The position numbers and the translations under genes are program-made. From Amyloporia xantha (taxonomy: Eukaryota > Basidiomycota > Agaricomycetes > Polyporales > Adustoporiaceae), in contig JAYKKR010000013.1 of NCBI GenBank assembly GCA_036971615.1, forward strand, positions 62,001 through 126,000: DNA of 64,000 bases, in the 5' to 3' direction. Of this stretch, positions 31,607 to 44,300 are shown one piece after another. Below the pieces are notes generated by a model. It did not search any database. It was not told the origin of the DNA and saw only the letters and a list, made by a program, of their open reading frames with translations. Each line of letters begins with the position of its first letter. Positions within the stretch are counted from its first letter, which is position 1.

Positions 31607-32493
31607 GTTCTTTTTGGGTAGGCGATAATCAAGAAGGGATTTTATGTTTAGGTGTGGGAAAAACACAGGCGAATGTAGTCTTTTGCATTAACTGGACCAA
31701 AACTGGACCCCTAAATACTGCAGTGCGCTCCATGACGTCACAGCAGCATCCACAAATGGCTATCTTCTTGCCGTATGAGGACCACTCATTTGTGGTGTCA
31801 AAGTTGAATGCCTTGCTAAGGTTAGCGTCGAATCAATCCTGGTAGTTTACCAAAGTTTTACATTGCATAACATTCACGAGTGTTTCTAGTTGCAAGTTGT
31901 GAACCGTCCAATTTGAAGTACGTGACATCTTCTCCGTTCTGGACATATTTCTGTGTTCGCACGCACATTGCCTAATGTATGCGCTGGTGACAAGAGATAG
32001 TCCATGTGCACAGCCGGTCCCGGAGCCGATTTACTACGTCACAGTCTTCTCCAAGTCCACTATGTTTGTTGCCATCAACTGATATCCAGTAAAGATCTCC
32101 TTCGTCATGATTCTATAGTGACAGGTATTTACAATCATCCCTTCTAGATACACTGTTGCGAACACGCAAACTTGAACCACGCCGAGTGGGATATTACTCT
32201 ATATCACACTTGCATTACATTCAACTGTAATTTGTGTCAAAGTGTGAAATATACATGGTCCGTTGGACCTTGCGGACTGTCCTTGTAAGGTGGGATTTTA
32301 TGTCTCTCACCTGTTCACAGTGCGAACTTTTCACATGGACAAGTTCCAAATTCGAGTTCGTACATCATAGCTCCCACAGACGGTGAAAATGATTACTTCA
32401 AGGGTTACTCTGCATCCGTAACCATCGTGTTACAATCATAAGCGGGTCACTCATGCCTCCTTTCAATAGTACTACGGTACTACAACGATAAAA
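31607..32493. repeat. Duplicated intergenic block
   Basis: From about 31890 it is colinear with 35390-35980 and 50750-51300 (GTTGCGAACACGCAAACTTG, TTACAATCA and CGGAGCCGATTT anchors). No gene seen. Confidence 0.55.
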
Positions 32494-32856
32494 CTATTTA
32501 GATGGAACCGCCGGCCTAGAGACAGAGAAGGACAGGATACCAGTGACAGGCGTTTCCTCCACGGGCCCGCCTCCAATTAATCCGCTCACAGTGAGTCTCG
32601 TCTCAGTGACCGTGATGTTGAAATTACCCCCTCCTATCGTACCGCTGAACTCACCACGGCCCGTCAAATCTTCGTCCGTGGAGTACACCAACGTCATGTG
32701 GTCACTTCCTGTGAAAGCCTGAACGGCCTCTTTGGCATCGGCGGAGAAGTAGATGTTTTGGGTACTATCGTTTAGTCTGAACGTTCCCAACATATGCGTC
32801 GTCGGGCTTGTGCCGGGTGGCTGCGAGTCGACTTTTCCTGTAAGTTGCAGCGACAT
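32494..32856 (-). CDS. Small tandem-family protein, subtype B (120 residues)
   Basis: I start at MSLQLTGKVDSQPPGTSPT because it aligns with paralogue starts; an in-frame ATG 57 nt upstream would add leader sequence that is conserved as DNA but not as protein. Landmarks: MLGTFRL, GSDHMTLVYSTDEDLTG, FSGTIGGGNFNITVTETRL, LIGGGPVEETPVTGILSFSV. Intact and very similar to the copy at 35981. Confidence 0.78.
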   Translation of the reverse strand: MSLQLTGKVDSQPPGTSPTTHMLGTFRLNDSTQNIYFSADAKEAVQAFTGSDHMTLVYSTDEDLTGRGEFSGTIGGGNFNITVTETRLTVSGLIGGGPVEETPVTGILSFSVSRPAVPSK

Positions 32857-32913
32857 GAGGTGCGCAAATGATGGGGTTAAGATAACTGTTACGACAGGTT
32901 CAGTTGAAAGCAC

Positions 32914-34440
32914 ACTTTGGGACAGTGGCGAAGGTGCTAACCGTTGAGCTCGAATACAGCGGCGATGAGATGTTCAGCGGCGATGAGATGTTCTGCGGCG
33001 AGAATGGCGAAGAGGGAATGGGGTCAGCAGCCATTTATACTCGCTGACCAATAAACATTGGAGACACTGCTGCTGACAAGAGTCGAGACTCGATACGTCA
33101 GGCTAGTTCCAAAGAAGTCTAGAAAACTGCGCTCATCTGTAGTATGGGAATGTCAAAACACCGAGTGATACAGGCGGCCTCGTGTCCTACTTCCACTATA
33201 CCTCCGATCAGGTATTCAATACGTCGCTGAAAGAGCCGTCCATTTCCATTTCATAGGACACTGCCGGATCTCAACTCAGGAACCGGGCAATGCAAACCCC
33301 GCTCAAATTCTGGACATCTTTCGGTGCATAGCCAGTCTCGGAGTCATCATGGTACGTGGTGGTCGTATTTGAGCGTCAGGCGAATGCTGCAGCCTGTGTA
33401 ATTCGCCGTATTAAGGACGTTCTTCTTCCATTGCGCATGACACCAGTGGAAACTTATACATCCGACTGCTTGGTTATCCTCGGTAGCCGCAATATCATAT
33501 CTCATTACGGTGAACAGTGGCTGATGATGACTTCCCAGTGGTTCGTTAACCGCCTCCCTCTCAAGGACCACTCAGTTGAGATATCGGTTATTCCGCTTGA
33601 CAGCTATTGCCAGTGGGAATTGAAGGTTAAAGAACGTGAAATGAAATGCGATGGTGCGATACAGCTGACTTTGGAAATAAACAATAGAGACGCTGCCTGC
33701 AACAGGGATGGATACCACCCAATGTCCTCACCGCTTGATTGAACAGCGAGGCAACTCTCCCAAACGAAGACCTTGCTCTAGATATACGCCGTTGCTCCGA
33801 TGTCAAATGAAGACCTGCTAGTCATACTCTAGGCAGAAACAGGATACGCAACATTGACAGCATGATCGATGAAGAGCTGTGTTGCGCGGCAATGTCTGAG
33901 TCAGTTGATGGTCTTCCAGTCACGATGGTATCACTAAAGACTTTCCCTTGAGCCATGTTTCCAGAAACAATCTGAGTAGCGTGTCAAGCTGCTGGCACGC
34001 CGCGCCGCAAGCAGTCGTGTCGAACCAAATGTGATAGCTGCATCAAACGTAAGCCCATATCTTGCGCTTCACTCAATCACACAACGTCTTAGAACCTCAC
34101 ACCGCCATCTACGGCTTGCAGAGACGACGGTTTATTTATGTCTAGCCTATGCCATATACAGCTTCTCGGAATATCTTCCTCCGGGAAACTGCTCTGCTGC
34201 CCGTGTCCATGCGCGGATTTGATGTGCATACCACTCGCCACTTTTTGGAGGTATGTCTGTTTCAAGGTGCTTCTTCAGTGTCTCCATGTGAACTCAATTG
34301 TGTCGAACGTGTGCACCCCATTCTCCATCCCGCGCTCCAGCCAACACACTGAGCTCATACCGCCTTCTATTTTGCCGTCGTACAAGGTCCGTGTCTTATA
34401 CCCACTTACATTATTCACGGCGGTACTGATTTGTTGTATC
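32914..34440. repeat. Duplicated block between family genes
   Basis: Colinear with 36330-37400. It carries the promoter described separately and, at 33356-33742, a plus ORF (RQANAAACVIRRIKDVLL) whose paralogous region is frame-broken, so it is not called. Downstream it resembles the region before 25902. Confidence 0.5.
33031..33051 (-). promoter_or_regulatory. Conserved TATA plus CCAAT-type promoter
   Basis: On the minus strand ATTGGTCAGCGAGTATAAAT lies about 180 bp upstream of the ATG at 32856. The same arrangement recurs upstream of the copies at 35981 and, with a weaker TATA, at 51311. Confidence 0.55.
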
Positions 34441-34830
34441 TGATGTCACAGTCTTCCGTATCGAGGTATGCTGAAGGAGTCTCATTCAAAGGCCGCTCGT
34501 CGTTTCTAAGATCACCTTTGAAAATGCCCGATGCCTGATACGAACATAGCGCAATTCACCATTGACGATGGTAAGGTGGCTGTCTACACAAACAACTTCG
34601 AAAGCCCCGTTACCTCTAAGCCCAATGAGGCCAAGCTCACGTCAGACGTATGCAAAAGAGTCCGATCTGAACGGAAAGAGGCTTTACAAATTACAATGGC
34701 AACATCTCGAACGAGCAGCTCCGCCTTCCATACCGCCAGAGGCACTGGCTTTACAGCGGCGGATAGAGTGTCAGCGGAACAGTCCGCTAGGAGACCTTCT
34801 AGATGCAGTCGCGTATCATGTTTGAATTTC
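34441..34830 (+). pseudogene. Frameshifted subtype A family gene
   Basis: One frame gives QFTIDDGKVAVYTNNF and SKPNEAKLTS; the alignment then continues in another frame as TYAKESDLNGKRLYK. Upstream DNA (ATCGAGGTATGCTGA, ATCACCTTTGAA) matches the region before 25902, so this is a decayed duplicate of that gene. Confidence 0.65.
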
Positions 34831-35980
34831 GTACGAGTCCTGAAGTTGGTCGATTGGTCGCGTATGTATGTAATATCACGGGCGTACTAGGTGTTTAAAT
34901 GCAAAAGTGGGTGTGATTTTAATCCTGTTTCTGACGCTAGGAATCCAACCTACATGCAATTACAAGAGCTAATTGTTCGCTCTCTGGGATTCTAACACCG
35001 TCACCTGTGTGAGATAATAGCAAAGTCTGATCAGCTTGATATGGTTATAAGATAGTATTAAGTCCGATGATACCTGGGACTTCAATTGTACATGTGCCTT
35101 TCGCACAAGAGAAGCTCCGGAGTGCTGCGCAGCGCCTGAGGTATGAAGGCCTGGAAACCGAAGCATTTGGGGTCAGGGCTGCTTCGAGCGTTGTTTCTAC
35201 TACAAGTGAGTCCTGTGAGCTGTCATGGCGAAGGTCTGCCAGTGGCTGAGGCCACGAGGAAAGAGAGTGAAGTCTTGATCCCACGTGCCTATCGGTGGAC
35301 GCCGAGCTCAGCCTTTTCCTTCCGCGAATTTGAACAACTCTCAACTTGCGCGCCTTTGCCAAACGATGTTGATCCGTTCCGCCCAAGTGGTTTGAGTCTA
35401 GTCTCGGTTAAGCCTTCCTCGAGCATGATCGATGGAAGCGGGCATTGCAAACCACATTTCGTACATCTTTCTGTATTCGCCCGCACCTTGCACTGGTGAC
35501 AAGAATCGCGACAGTCCACGAGCATAGCCAATCCCGGAGCCGATTTGGTACGTCGCAGTCTTCTCGAAGTCTACTATATTTGTTGGCATCGATTGATATT
35601 CAATAAAAATATTTTTCGTCTTGATTTTACGCTGATAGCTACTTATGATCATTCCTTCTAGATACCACTCAGGCTGTTGCGAACACGCAAACTTGGAACA
35701 CGCCGAATGGGATGCTACCCTACATCACACGTGCATTACAGGCGACTCTAATTTATGTCAAAGTGTGCGTAACCATCGTATGTGGTCCGTTGGGTCTCGT
35801 GGACGGTGCTCGTGGGATTCCATGTTTTTCACCCGTTCACAATGCAAACTTCACACCATCACTCCCAAAGACGGTAAGATTGATCACTTCAAGGTCCGCT
35901 CTCTACTCGTAAATATTGTGTTACAATCACAGAGCAAGCGGGTACTCGTGCCTCCTTTCAGTGATAGTACAACAATGACT
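34831..35980. repeat. Duplicated intergenic block
   Basis: 35060-35250 matches 50390-50560, and 35390-35980 matches 31890-32490 and 50750-51310. ORFs in these spans change frame between copies. Confidence 0.55.
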
Positions 35981-36328
35981 CTATCTGGGTGGCGTAGTCA
36001 AAGAGAAGGTTATAAAACCAGAGATAGATGTTTTCTCCGCGGGCCCGCCATCAATTGCTCCGCTCACAGTGAGTCCCGTCTCAGGGACCGTGATGTTGAG
36101 ATTTCCCCCTCCAATCGTACCGCAGTAATAATTAAGTCCCGTCAAATCTTCACCCGTGGAGTATAGCAACGTCATTTTGTCTCCATTGAAAGCCAGAACA
36201 TCCTCGGTGATATTGCCGGCGAATTGAGAGTCCTGGCCAGTGTGAAGTGCGAATGTTCCCCTCATATGCATTGTTGGGCTTGTGCCGGGTGGCTGCGAGA
36301 CGACTGTTCCTTTAAGCTCCAGCGGCAT
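35981..36328 (-). CDS. Small tandem-family protein, subtype B (115 residues)
   Basis: Intact ORF starting MPLELKGTVVSQPPGTSPT, then MRGTFAL, NGDKMTLLYSTGEDLTG, YYCGTIGGGNLNITVPETG, GAIDGGPAEKTSISGF and ITFSL. Flanks on both sides match those of the 32494 gene, so the two are a recent block duplication. Confidence 0.78.
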   Translation of the reverse strand: MPLELKGTVVSQPPGTSPTMHMRGTFALHTGQDSQFAGNITEDVLAFNGDKMTLLYSTGEDLTGLNYYCGTIGGGNLNITVPETGLTVSGAIDGGPAEKTSISGFITFSLTTPPR

Positions 36329-38369
36329 GAGGTGCGCAAATGACGGGGTTACGATAACTGTTACGACAGGTTAGTTGAAAGCACACTTTGGGACAGTGGC
36401 AAAGGTGCTAACCGTTGAGCTCGAATACAGCGGCGATGGGATGTTCTGCGGCAAGGATGGCGAAGAGGGAATGGGGTCAGCAGCCATTTATACTCGTTGA
36501 CCAATAAACAATGGAGACACTGCCAGTGCTGCCGACAAGAGTCGATACTTCAGGCTAGTTCCAAAGAAGTCTAGAAAACTGCGCTCATCTGTAGTATGGG
36601 AATGTCAAAACACCGAGTGGTACAGGCGGCCTCGTGTCCTACTTCCACTATACCTCCGATCAGGTATTCAATATGTCGCTGAAAGAGCCGTCAACCGAGT
36701 TCCGACTTTGGAACCGGGAATTGCAAACCCCGTTCAAGTCCTAAACATATCTCTGTGTTCGCACGGACATAGCCAGTCCCGGAGACTATCTGGTACGCGA
36801 CAGTCTTCTCTAGGCGTCAGGAGAACGTTGTAGTGTATCCCGCCGTATCAAGGACGTTCTTCCATTCTGCATGACACTGGAAATTCATACGACTGGTTGG
36901 TTACCCCCCCATGTTTGCAACGGCACATCTAAGTACGGTGAATAGTGACTGACGATGACTTCCCAGTGATCCGTCGACCGCATCCCTCTGGGAGACCACT
37001 CAGTTCAGATACCACTTGACAGCTACGAGGAAGTGGAGGGTAACGAACCTGAAATAGAATGCAATAGTCTGGTTCAGCTGACTTATGCCCCAAATGATAG
37101 AGACACTGCCTGTCACAGGGATAGATACCACCCAGTGTCCTCACCGCTGGATCTGAACAGCGAGGCAACTCTCGCAAACCATGACCTTGCTGTAGACCTA
37201 CGCCGTTGCTACGATGTCAAATAAAGACCCGCCGGTCATACTCGAGATAGGAACAGTGTACGCAGCGTTGACAGCATGATCGATGAAGAGATGTGGAGCG
37301 CGGCAATGTCTGAGTGGGTTGAGGGTCTTCCAGTCATGATGGTATCACTATAAGAAGACTTTCAAGTCCAAAATAGCCCGATGTGACTCACAGACATTGT
37401 TCAAAGGTGCACGGGCCTTGGTAGCACCATGCTTGTCACTTTGGCGGTGTGTATGAACGTCTCATTGGGGTACGGGGTACACTGCTTCTGGTCACAAGGG
37501 ACTAGAAAACATTCAAAGGTGTCAGCCGCGGAAAGTGCACCCTGGGATATCATCAACGCCGGTATCGGTGGTCAGTAGTTTACTTTCTGGATAAATAAGT
37601 TAACAAATTCAGTAATGACACTGTCGAGCGTATTCTGGTATGTCTATCAGGTCATTGCTCGGCGTCAAAAGGACAGTATCAACTCACTTTGAAGAACGTA
37701 GGCAGCGCTATCATCGCTACGAGCGCGCATGAGGTACGTGATTCTGCGTCATAATACGACCAAGTTAGTCCAGATGCGAATGCAACAACAGCGGCCGTAC
37801 TCCTGCGCCCATCTCAGTGCGCCCAAGGATTACAAGGCGAAGATAGGACATGGCTGGCTTGAGTCGCCAGCGCACGACGTATAACGTCTAGAATGGGTTG
37901 ACGTTCATGTTCAGGCTCTGTGCACATGTTTTGCGGAGTACACAGGCTGGAAATCGTGCCAACGGCAAAGAGCTCGTCATTACACGCGTGCGGAATCACA
38001 GAAGCTCGCGATCGAGTTCAACCAAATAGGCGCTTATTTCGCAACCTGTTTGAGCCTCAGATATGTTCACTTCAAATCTGGTCAGCGTACGCCGGGCTGC
38101 AATCGTTTACATACTCATAACTGCGTCAACACATCTGGACCCCGAAGCGCATCCCTGAGATACCTCTATGAAATGATCTCTGTCTGAAAATTGCACGATA
38201 CACTGGCGTTCTCAGGCTGCAGCTGACTTAGTACTGAGTCGATGCTCAGGAAAGCCTTGCAAAACTCCATCAGGATCATGAAGACATGTATCATATTAGC
38301 AAGAGATTTTACGGTACAGATTCAGTTATTTTGCGACATCAAGTTTGCACGTCTGCGGTCCTCCGCGCC
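36329..38369. repeat. Duplicated block, no gene supported
   Basis: 36330-37350 is colinear with 32880-33900. 37430-37580 matches 29120-29275. The remainder to 38369 shows only short unconserved ORFs. Confidence 0.5.
36484..36504 (-). promoter_or_regulatory. Conserved TATA plus CCAAT-type promoter
   Basis: Minus-strand ATTGGTCAACGAGTATAAAT, about 160 bp upstream of the ATG at 36328. One-base variant of the site at 33031-33051. Confidence 0.55.
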
Positions 38370-41300
38370 TCACAGCGCATCCACATCTCCATCATTGCTC
38401 GAGGCCGGCCCGCTCTCATACTGCCTCCCCTTCATGTCCCTGTAACCTGATGCCAGCATGTCTGCGGCCTCGCTTCTGCTGTCCACATTCCGCCTGTACG
38501 GGCTCAGTCCCTGTGCCCCGCTCGGCCTTTGCTTCGCAAAATCGCGCTCTGCTTCGTGTCTAAACTCCCCCCGCGCGTCATCGTCCTCACCCTGTTTCGC
38601 ATCTTGGAGTTCTTCCCCTATCGGCCCACCGTTTGTGGACTGATCAACGAGGCCCGAGTCGGCGCGTCCACGCTGAGCGGCGTTGGACCAGGCGGTTTGC
38701 GAACCGTATCCTCCAGAGGATGTCGCTGTGGGTGCATGTAGTGAGAAATACTTACTCGAAGAGGCAATGGTCACTTGCTGTCATCCGAAGGAGGGTAGTT
38801 CCCCGTCCTATAGGTGGTGTCGCGCGCTGGCTGTGCCACGGCTACCGTGGAAATTTCAATGAAGGTGAGGATTGTTGAACGATTAGTTTCCAACTATAGT
38901 AGTCGCACTTCCATACTTGGTAGTCAGTACTTACTCATTTCTATGATGTTCTATGACGTTCCATAGTATGTTCTTGTCTTACTTCATAGGCTCCACTTTC
39001 TTACTAAGAAATCTCCACTATGATTTCATTATGACTTCATATCTTACTAAGATATTCTATAGGTTTCTAGATACGATTACTAAGGAGCCTTTCATGCATG
39101 TATATAAGCCGGGCCTTACAGCCCACTAGAATACAAGACGGATTAGCCTCCTCTCCTCTATAGTCTGCGCTCAACAGGTTATGAGCCCCGCGCTCTAATC
39201 TGTCTGACTACTGTGCAGTCATCTGTCTTCACTCTTCTATTTGCGCTTTCACTTTCACTTTTGCGCATTTACCCCTTCTATTGCCTTCTTCTTATAAGGC
39301 CCCTTAGTAGACTACGTAAGTACACAGTCCTCAGTTTTGTGACGAACTCTTGGGAGTCTGCACTTCAGTGGGCGGCTCTTAGAGGTCCAAATCCTCTCCT
39401 GGGAATAAGGCACCTTACGCGAAATAGTCAAAGGCGTAACAGGGCCCTCAGGCAACTGCGAAGCAAAACTCTGCGGCTCCATAGGTAGCTGTAGATAGAA
39501 GTACTATACAGTAGCTAGCTAGGCCTTGGGCAATACCCTCTGCGGCATAGTCTCGTCTCGATCGCTCACTTCCCTCGACTCTACCCTGCGTCTTGGCTAT
39601 TTCGGCTAGCTGGGACAAAGGTTCACTTCAATAAGTGTCCATCTTTGAGCTAGAGACGTTGACTTCTTCATCAGAAGCAGCTGATCCAGTGGCAGATCAA
39701 TCTCAGTCAGGCGACTCAGAGGGATCTTCACCAGAGCCAGTACAGCTTATATCTGTCTACCCAACAGATTATAGCTGGAAATTCCCTTACGCAGGCGATT
39801 ATATTGGTGGTCTTACAGACGACGATCTTGGTTATTTTCCATACAATATTGAAAGTAACTCTCTTCGTCACACTGACAGTGAAGAGTACTTTCCAAACCT
39901 CTCCAATACATTTTGGGCTATACTTCTTCGATCCGATCCTTTTGATCAAGAAGTTAAAGAGGTTAAACCAGATCGATCGCCTCCATCAATTCCTCAATCA
40001 ATTCCATCAATTTCTCGATCACCTTCCATCGCCTATCTCCTTCAGTCTGACACTCGCCCTGACATTTTATTCTGATCGCCATGGATCCCTCCAAGATTCC
40101 TACCTCCACCATTCCCATTTTTGATGGCACAAACTATATTGCCTGGTCTAACGCCATGAGAGGTGTTTTTAGATGGTCTGGTTCCTGGAACATTGTTGAA
40201 GGGAATTCAGGCACACCTCTTCCTCGTCCTACTGTTGCAGCTACTGGAGAAGACCTCCCTACAATCCAGGCTGCTTGGGATGAGAAGAATGACAAGGCAC
40301 TTGGTTTGATGACCATCTATATTTCCTCCTCGCTACAATTCCTCATTGGCAATACTACCACTGCTGCTGCAGCGTGGAAAGCAATTAAAGATCAGTATGC
40401 CAAACCTGGTGCTGTTGGTGCATTCGTCTACTTTCAACAATTATTCAATACTCGCTTTGACGATGCCCAACCTCTTCGCCCTCAGATAACAGCACTTGAG
40501 GAAATTCGTAGTCGTACCGTTGATGCTGGGATTGCCATCTCAGATCAATTTGCTGCCCTCATTATTGTCAACGCCTTGCCCAATTCTTATCAGACCATTG
40601 CTTCGACTCTGCTGGCTACAGTCACAGACCTTTCTACACTTAAACCAGCAGATGTCATCCCCAAAATAATTGAGGAAGAAGCTAGACGTCAGGCCTCTAA
40701 AAATGCTAATGTCTCTCGCGTCTCGTCGACTACTCGTCTCCCAAAGAAATGTAATATCTGTGGGAAGACTAATCATTCGACTGAGAACCATTGGCCTGAT
40801 GGAAAGCCACCTCAAAAGGGGAATAAGCAGGGCAAAGGCAAGGGCAAGCAAGGCGGTAATCAAGGTGGAAATAATAAAGGAAGTGGACAGAATCACGGTC
40901 AAAATAATGGTAATACTGGAGCTTCACAAGGACAGGGACAGAATTCTGGTGCAAAAGTCAACAATCTTCTTATAGAATCTGTACCAGATGTAACGGTAGC
41001 ATCTTCTTCGTCCAAATCAATTGACCTTTCCCTGTACCATGTGGGAGATGAGATCGCAAGATGGATGGTTGACTCAGGTTGTACTTCACATGTCACAAAC
41101 GTCTTTGAAGATTTTGATCACTATCATGAATTTCCAGTACCTGGTCATGCGCACTTAGCCGGCGCAGATAAAACCATAGATATCAAAGGTGTTGGAATAG
41201 TTCTTCTGCGACATCAGAATAGTGACGGAATCATTGTCAACCTGACTCTTAAATCTGTCCTTTATATTCCTGAAGCGTCTCATCGTTTCTTCGCTCCACG

Positions 41301-44300
41301 TACCATTATTGACCAAGGAGGCTGCTATAGTGCCCATGGGGACACTATGAATTTTTGGGCAGGCTCCAAACCGGGTGAGAACCTAATCCTCACTGCGCGA
41401 TCAAGCCATGATGGTTCAGGTTTCTATTGGCTTGAAACCAAAGTGTTTCATCCAAACACCCGGCCTCAGACTCTGCAATCTGTGGAAGCTGACTATGACT
41501 TGTGGCATCAACGGTTTGGTCATGCGGGACGTAACACAATCCGTCAATTGCCTAATCATGTTAATGGCGCACCAAATAGTCTTTCTTCAGCACCAAAGTC
41601 TGATCCTTGTGCTGGTTGTGCGCTTGGCAAGTCCCACAGACAACCGTTCCCACTCTCTTCTACTCGCGCATCTAAACCATTAGAACTTATTCACTCAGAT
41701 CTCGTCGAGATGCCATCTTTGTCCATTGATGGTTTCAAATATTGTGTCACATTCCTCGACGACTTCTCCTCATTTGGTGTCATGTATTACCTTAAGCGGA
41801 AATCTGATGCTCTCACCTGCTTTAAAAGTTATCGAGCATGGGGGAAACTCAGCTTTCTACGCGACTTAAGCGTTTCCGCTCTGACAGAGGAGGAGAATTT
41901 ATGGGTGAAGAGTTCACACAATATTTACATGAAAATGGTATTGAGCGCGAGGCATCTATGCCACAAAGTCCACAACAGAATGGACGTGCAGAACGTTGGC
42001 AGCAAACTATTGTAGAAAAAGCAGAAGCTATGCGTCATCATGCTGGTTTATCCACTGGCTTCTGGAAACTTGCTGTTGAAACTGCCGTTCATATTTACAA
42101 TCGTCAGCCATTCCGCAGAGCACACTGGCGTACTCCCATTGAATTATGGAATGGTACTGTTCCAGATGTGTCGTACTTTAGAGTCTTTGGATGCCTAGCC
42201 TATGTACATGTTCAGAAGGAGCGACGCCAGGATAAGCTCACGGCTCGAGCTAAACCTATGGTGTTCGTCGGCTATGAACCTGGATCAAAGGGGTATCGAT
42301 TCTGGGATAAAGATAGCCGCTCCATTGTTTTATCGCGTGATGCGGTATTCAATGAGAGATCCTTTCCGAACAAAAGTGAGAATCCTATTCCCGCTGCCCA
42401 ACAACCGCATGAGCCGCCCGTTCCTGTAGCTCCAGCACCACAGCCGGCCCTGCCGCTTGGTGATGATGATGCTAATAGGCCTGAACCGGATGCTGACTTG
42501 CTTCCACATCCGGGACCACCACCAGAACCGCCTAGAAACCCATCTCCTCCACCTCGTCCACCTTCTCCAGATGAGCCTCCAGCTCCACAACCTCCTCCCT
42601 TTGTACCTAGACGCTCTACTCGGTCAACCGCTGGTAGACCTCCACCACGGCCTGACAATGCGTATGGTGATCGTCACCCTGCAGCTATACAGCGTGACAT
42701 TGACCAAGGAGGTGGTTTACCTGACATCATGGAGAATCTCATCTCAGATCTTCCAGTAGAGTTTATTCTCAACGCCGATCCTCAGTATGGACCTTTTCCA
42801 CAATCTTATCAGGAAGCGATCTCTCGCCCTGATCGGACCCAGTGGGAGGCCGCTATGCAGGAAGAGATAGACTCTCAAATGGAGAATGGTACATGGGAGT
42901 TAGTTGATTTACCTCCTGGACGTAAGGCAGTACCTTGTCGTTGGGTTTACACTATTAAACCTGGTGGTAGATATAAAGCTCGGCTTGTAGCCAAAGGCTT
43001 CAAACAGGTCAAAGGCATTGATTATGATGAAATATTCTCCCCGTCGCTCGTTTTGAATCTATAAGATTCTTACTCGCCCATGCTGCTCTTAATGATTGGG
43101 AGGTAGAGGCTATGGATGTAAAGACAGCATTCTTATATGGCGAATTAGACGAGGAGATATATATGGAGCAACCAGAAGGCTTTAAAGTCCCTGGTCAGGA
43201 ACACAAAGTTTGTCGTCTTTTGAAGGCTATTTATGGTCTTAAACAGGCTGGCAGACAGTGGAATAAAAAACTCCACAATGTGTTGTTGGAATTAGGGTTC
43301 ACACGTACATATTCTGATGCGGGTATTTATGTGTATCGTCATCATGGGGGGATTTAATACTTGTCGTATATGTTGACGATCTATTGCCAATTGGATCTGA
43401 TCGGCGTCAGATTGCATGGCTTAAAGGTTGTCTTCAGAAGCGATTTAATGTTCGTGATCTTGGGCCTGTAGAATCTTTTCTAGGCATGCGGATTACTCGA
43501 GATAGATCATCCAGAAACATTTGGCTTGATCAGTCTAAATACATTGAAGAGACACTCGAGCGATTCCAAATGCTAGATGCAGCACCCACGCGAACTCCCC
43601 TTCCATTTGGCGTACATCTTGTCAAAGCAGATCCTTCATATGAAGTTGATGCCGCCCTTCGCTCAAAGTACCAACAGCTCATTGGTTCACTTCTGTGGAT
43701 CGCCTTAGGCACTCGTCCAGATATAGCCTATGCAGTTAATCGCCTTTCCCAATATTCTGCTAAGCCTACAATGCAACATTATAAAGCCGCACAATATATT
43801 CTTCGCTATTTGAACGGTTCACGTTCACTTCGGCTTTGCTACAAAGGCAGCGGATTATCTGGACTCATAGGTTATTCTGACTCTGATTGGGCTGAGAACA
43901 AGGATGATAGGCATTCAACTAGTGGCTTTGTCTTCTTTATGGCAGATGCTGCTATTTCATGGGTCTCGCGGCGACAAAAGACTGTCGCTCTGTCTTCAAC
44001 AGAAGCAGAGTACATGGCGTTGTCCGACTCTTGTCGACAATTAGCCTGGCTTCGGACTCTTCAGTCTGAGATTGGTTTTAAACCGCAAAATGCCACACCT
44101 TTATGCATTGATAATAATGGTAGCATTTTTCTTGCGGTTAATCCAGCTCATGACAGAAGAACCAAGCACATTGATATTCGGTACCACTTTTGCAGAGAGT
44201 TCATTGAAAACGGTCATGTCGATCTTTTCTTTGTACCTACTGCTGAGCAAAGGGCCGATATCCTCACTAAGAATTTATCTTTCTCTATTCATGAGAAATT

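Noticed and set aside
33356..33742. 128-codon plus-strand ORF as a gene
   Set aside because: The paralogous block at 36800-37160 has the same DNA with broken frames, and no domain is recognisable.
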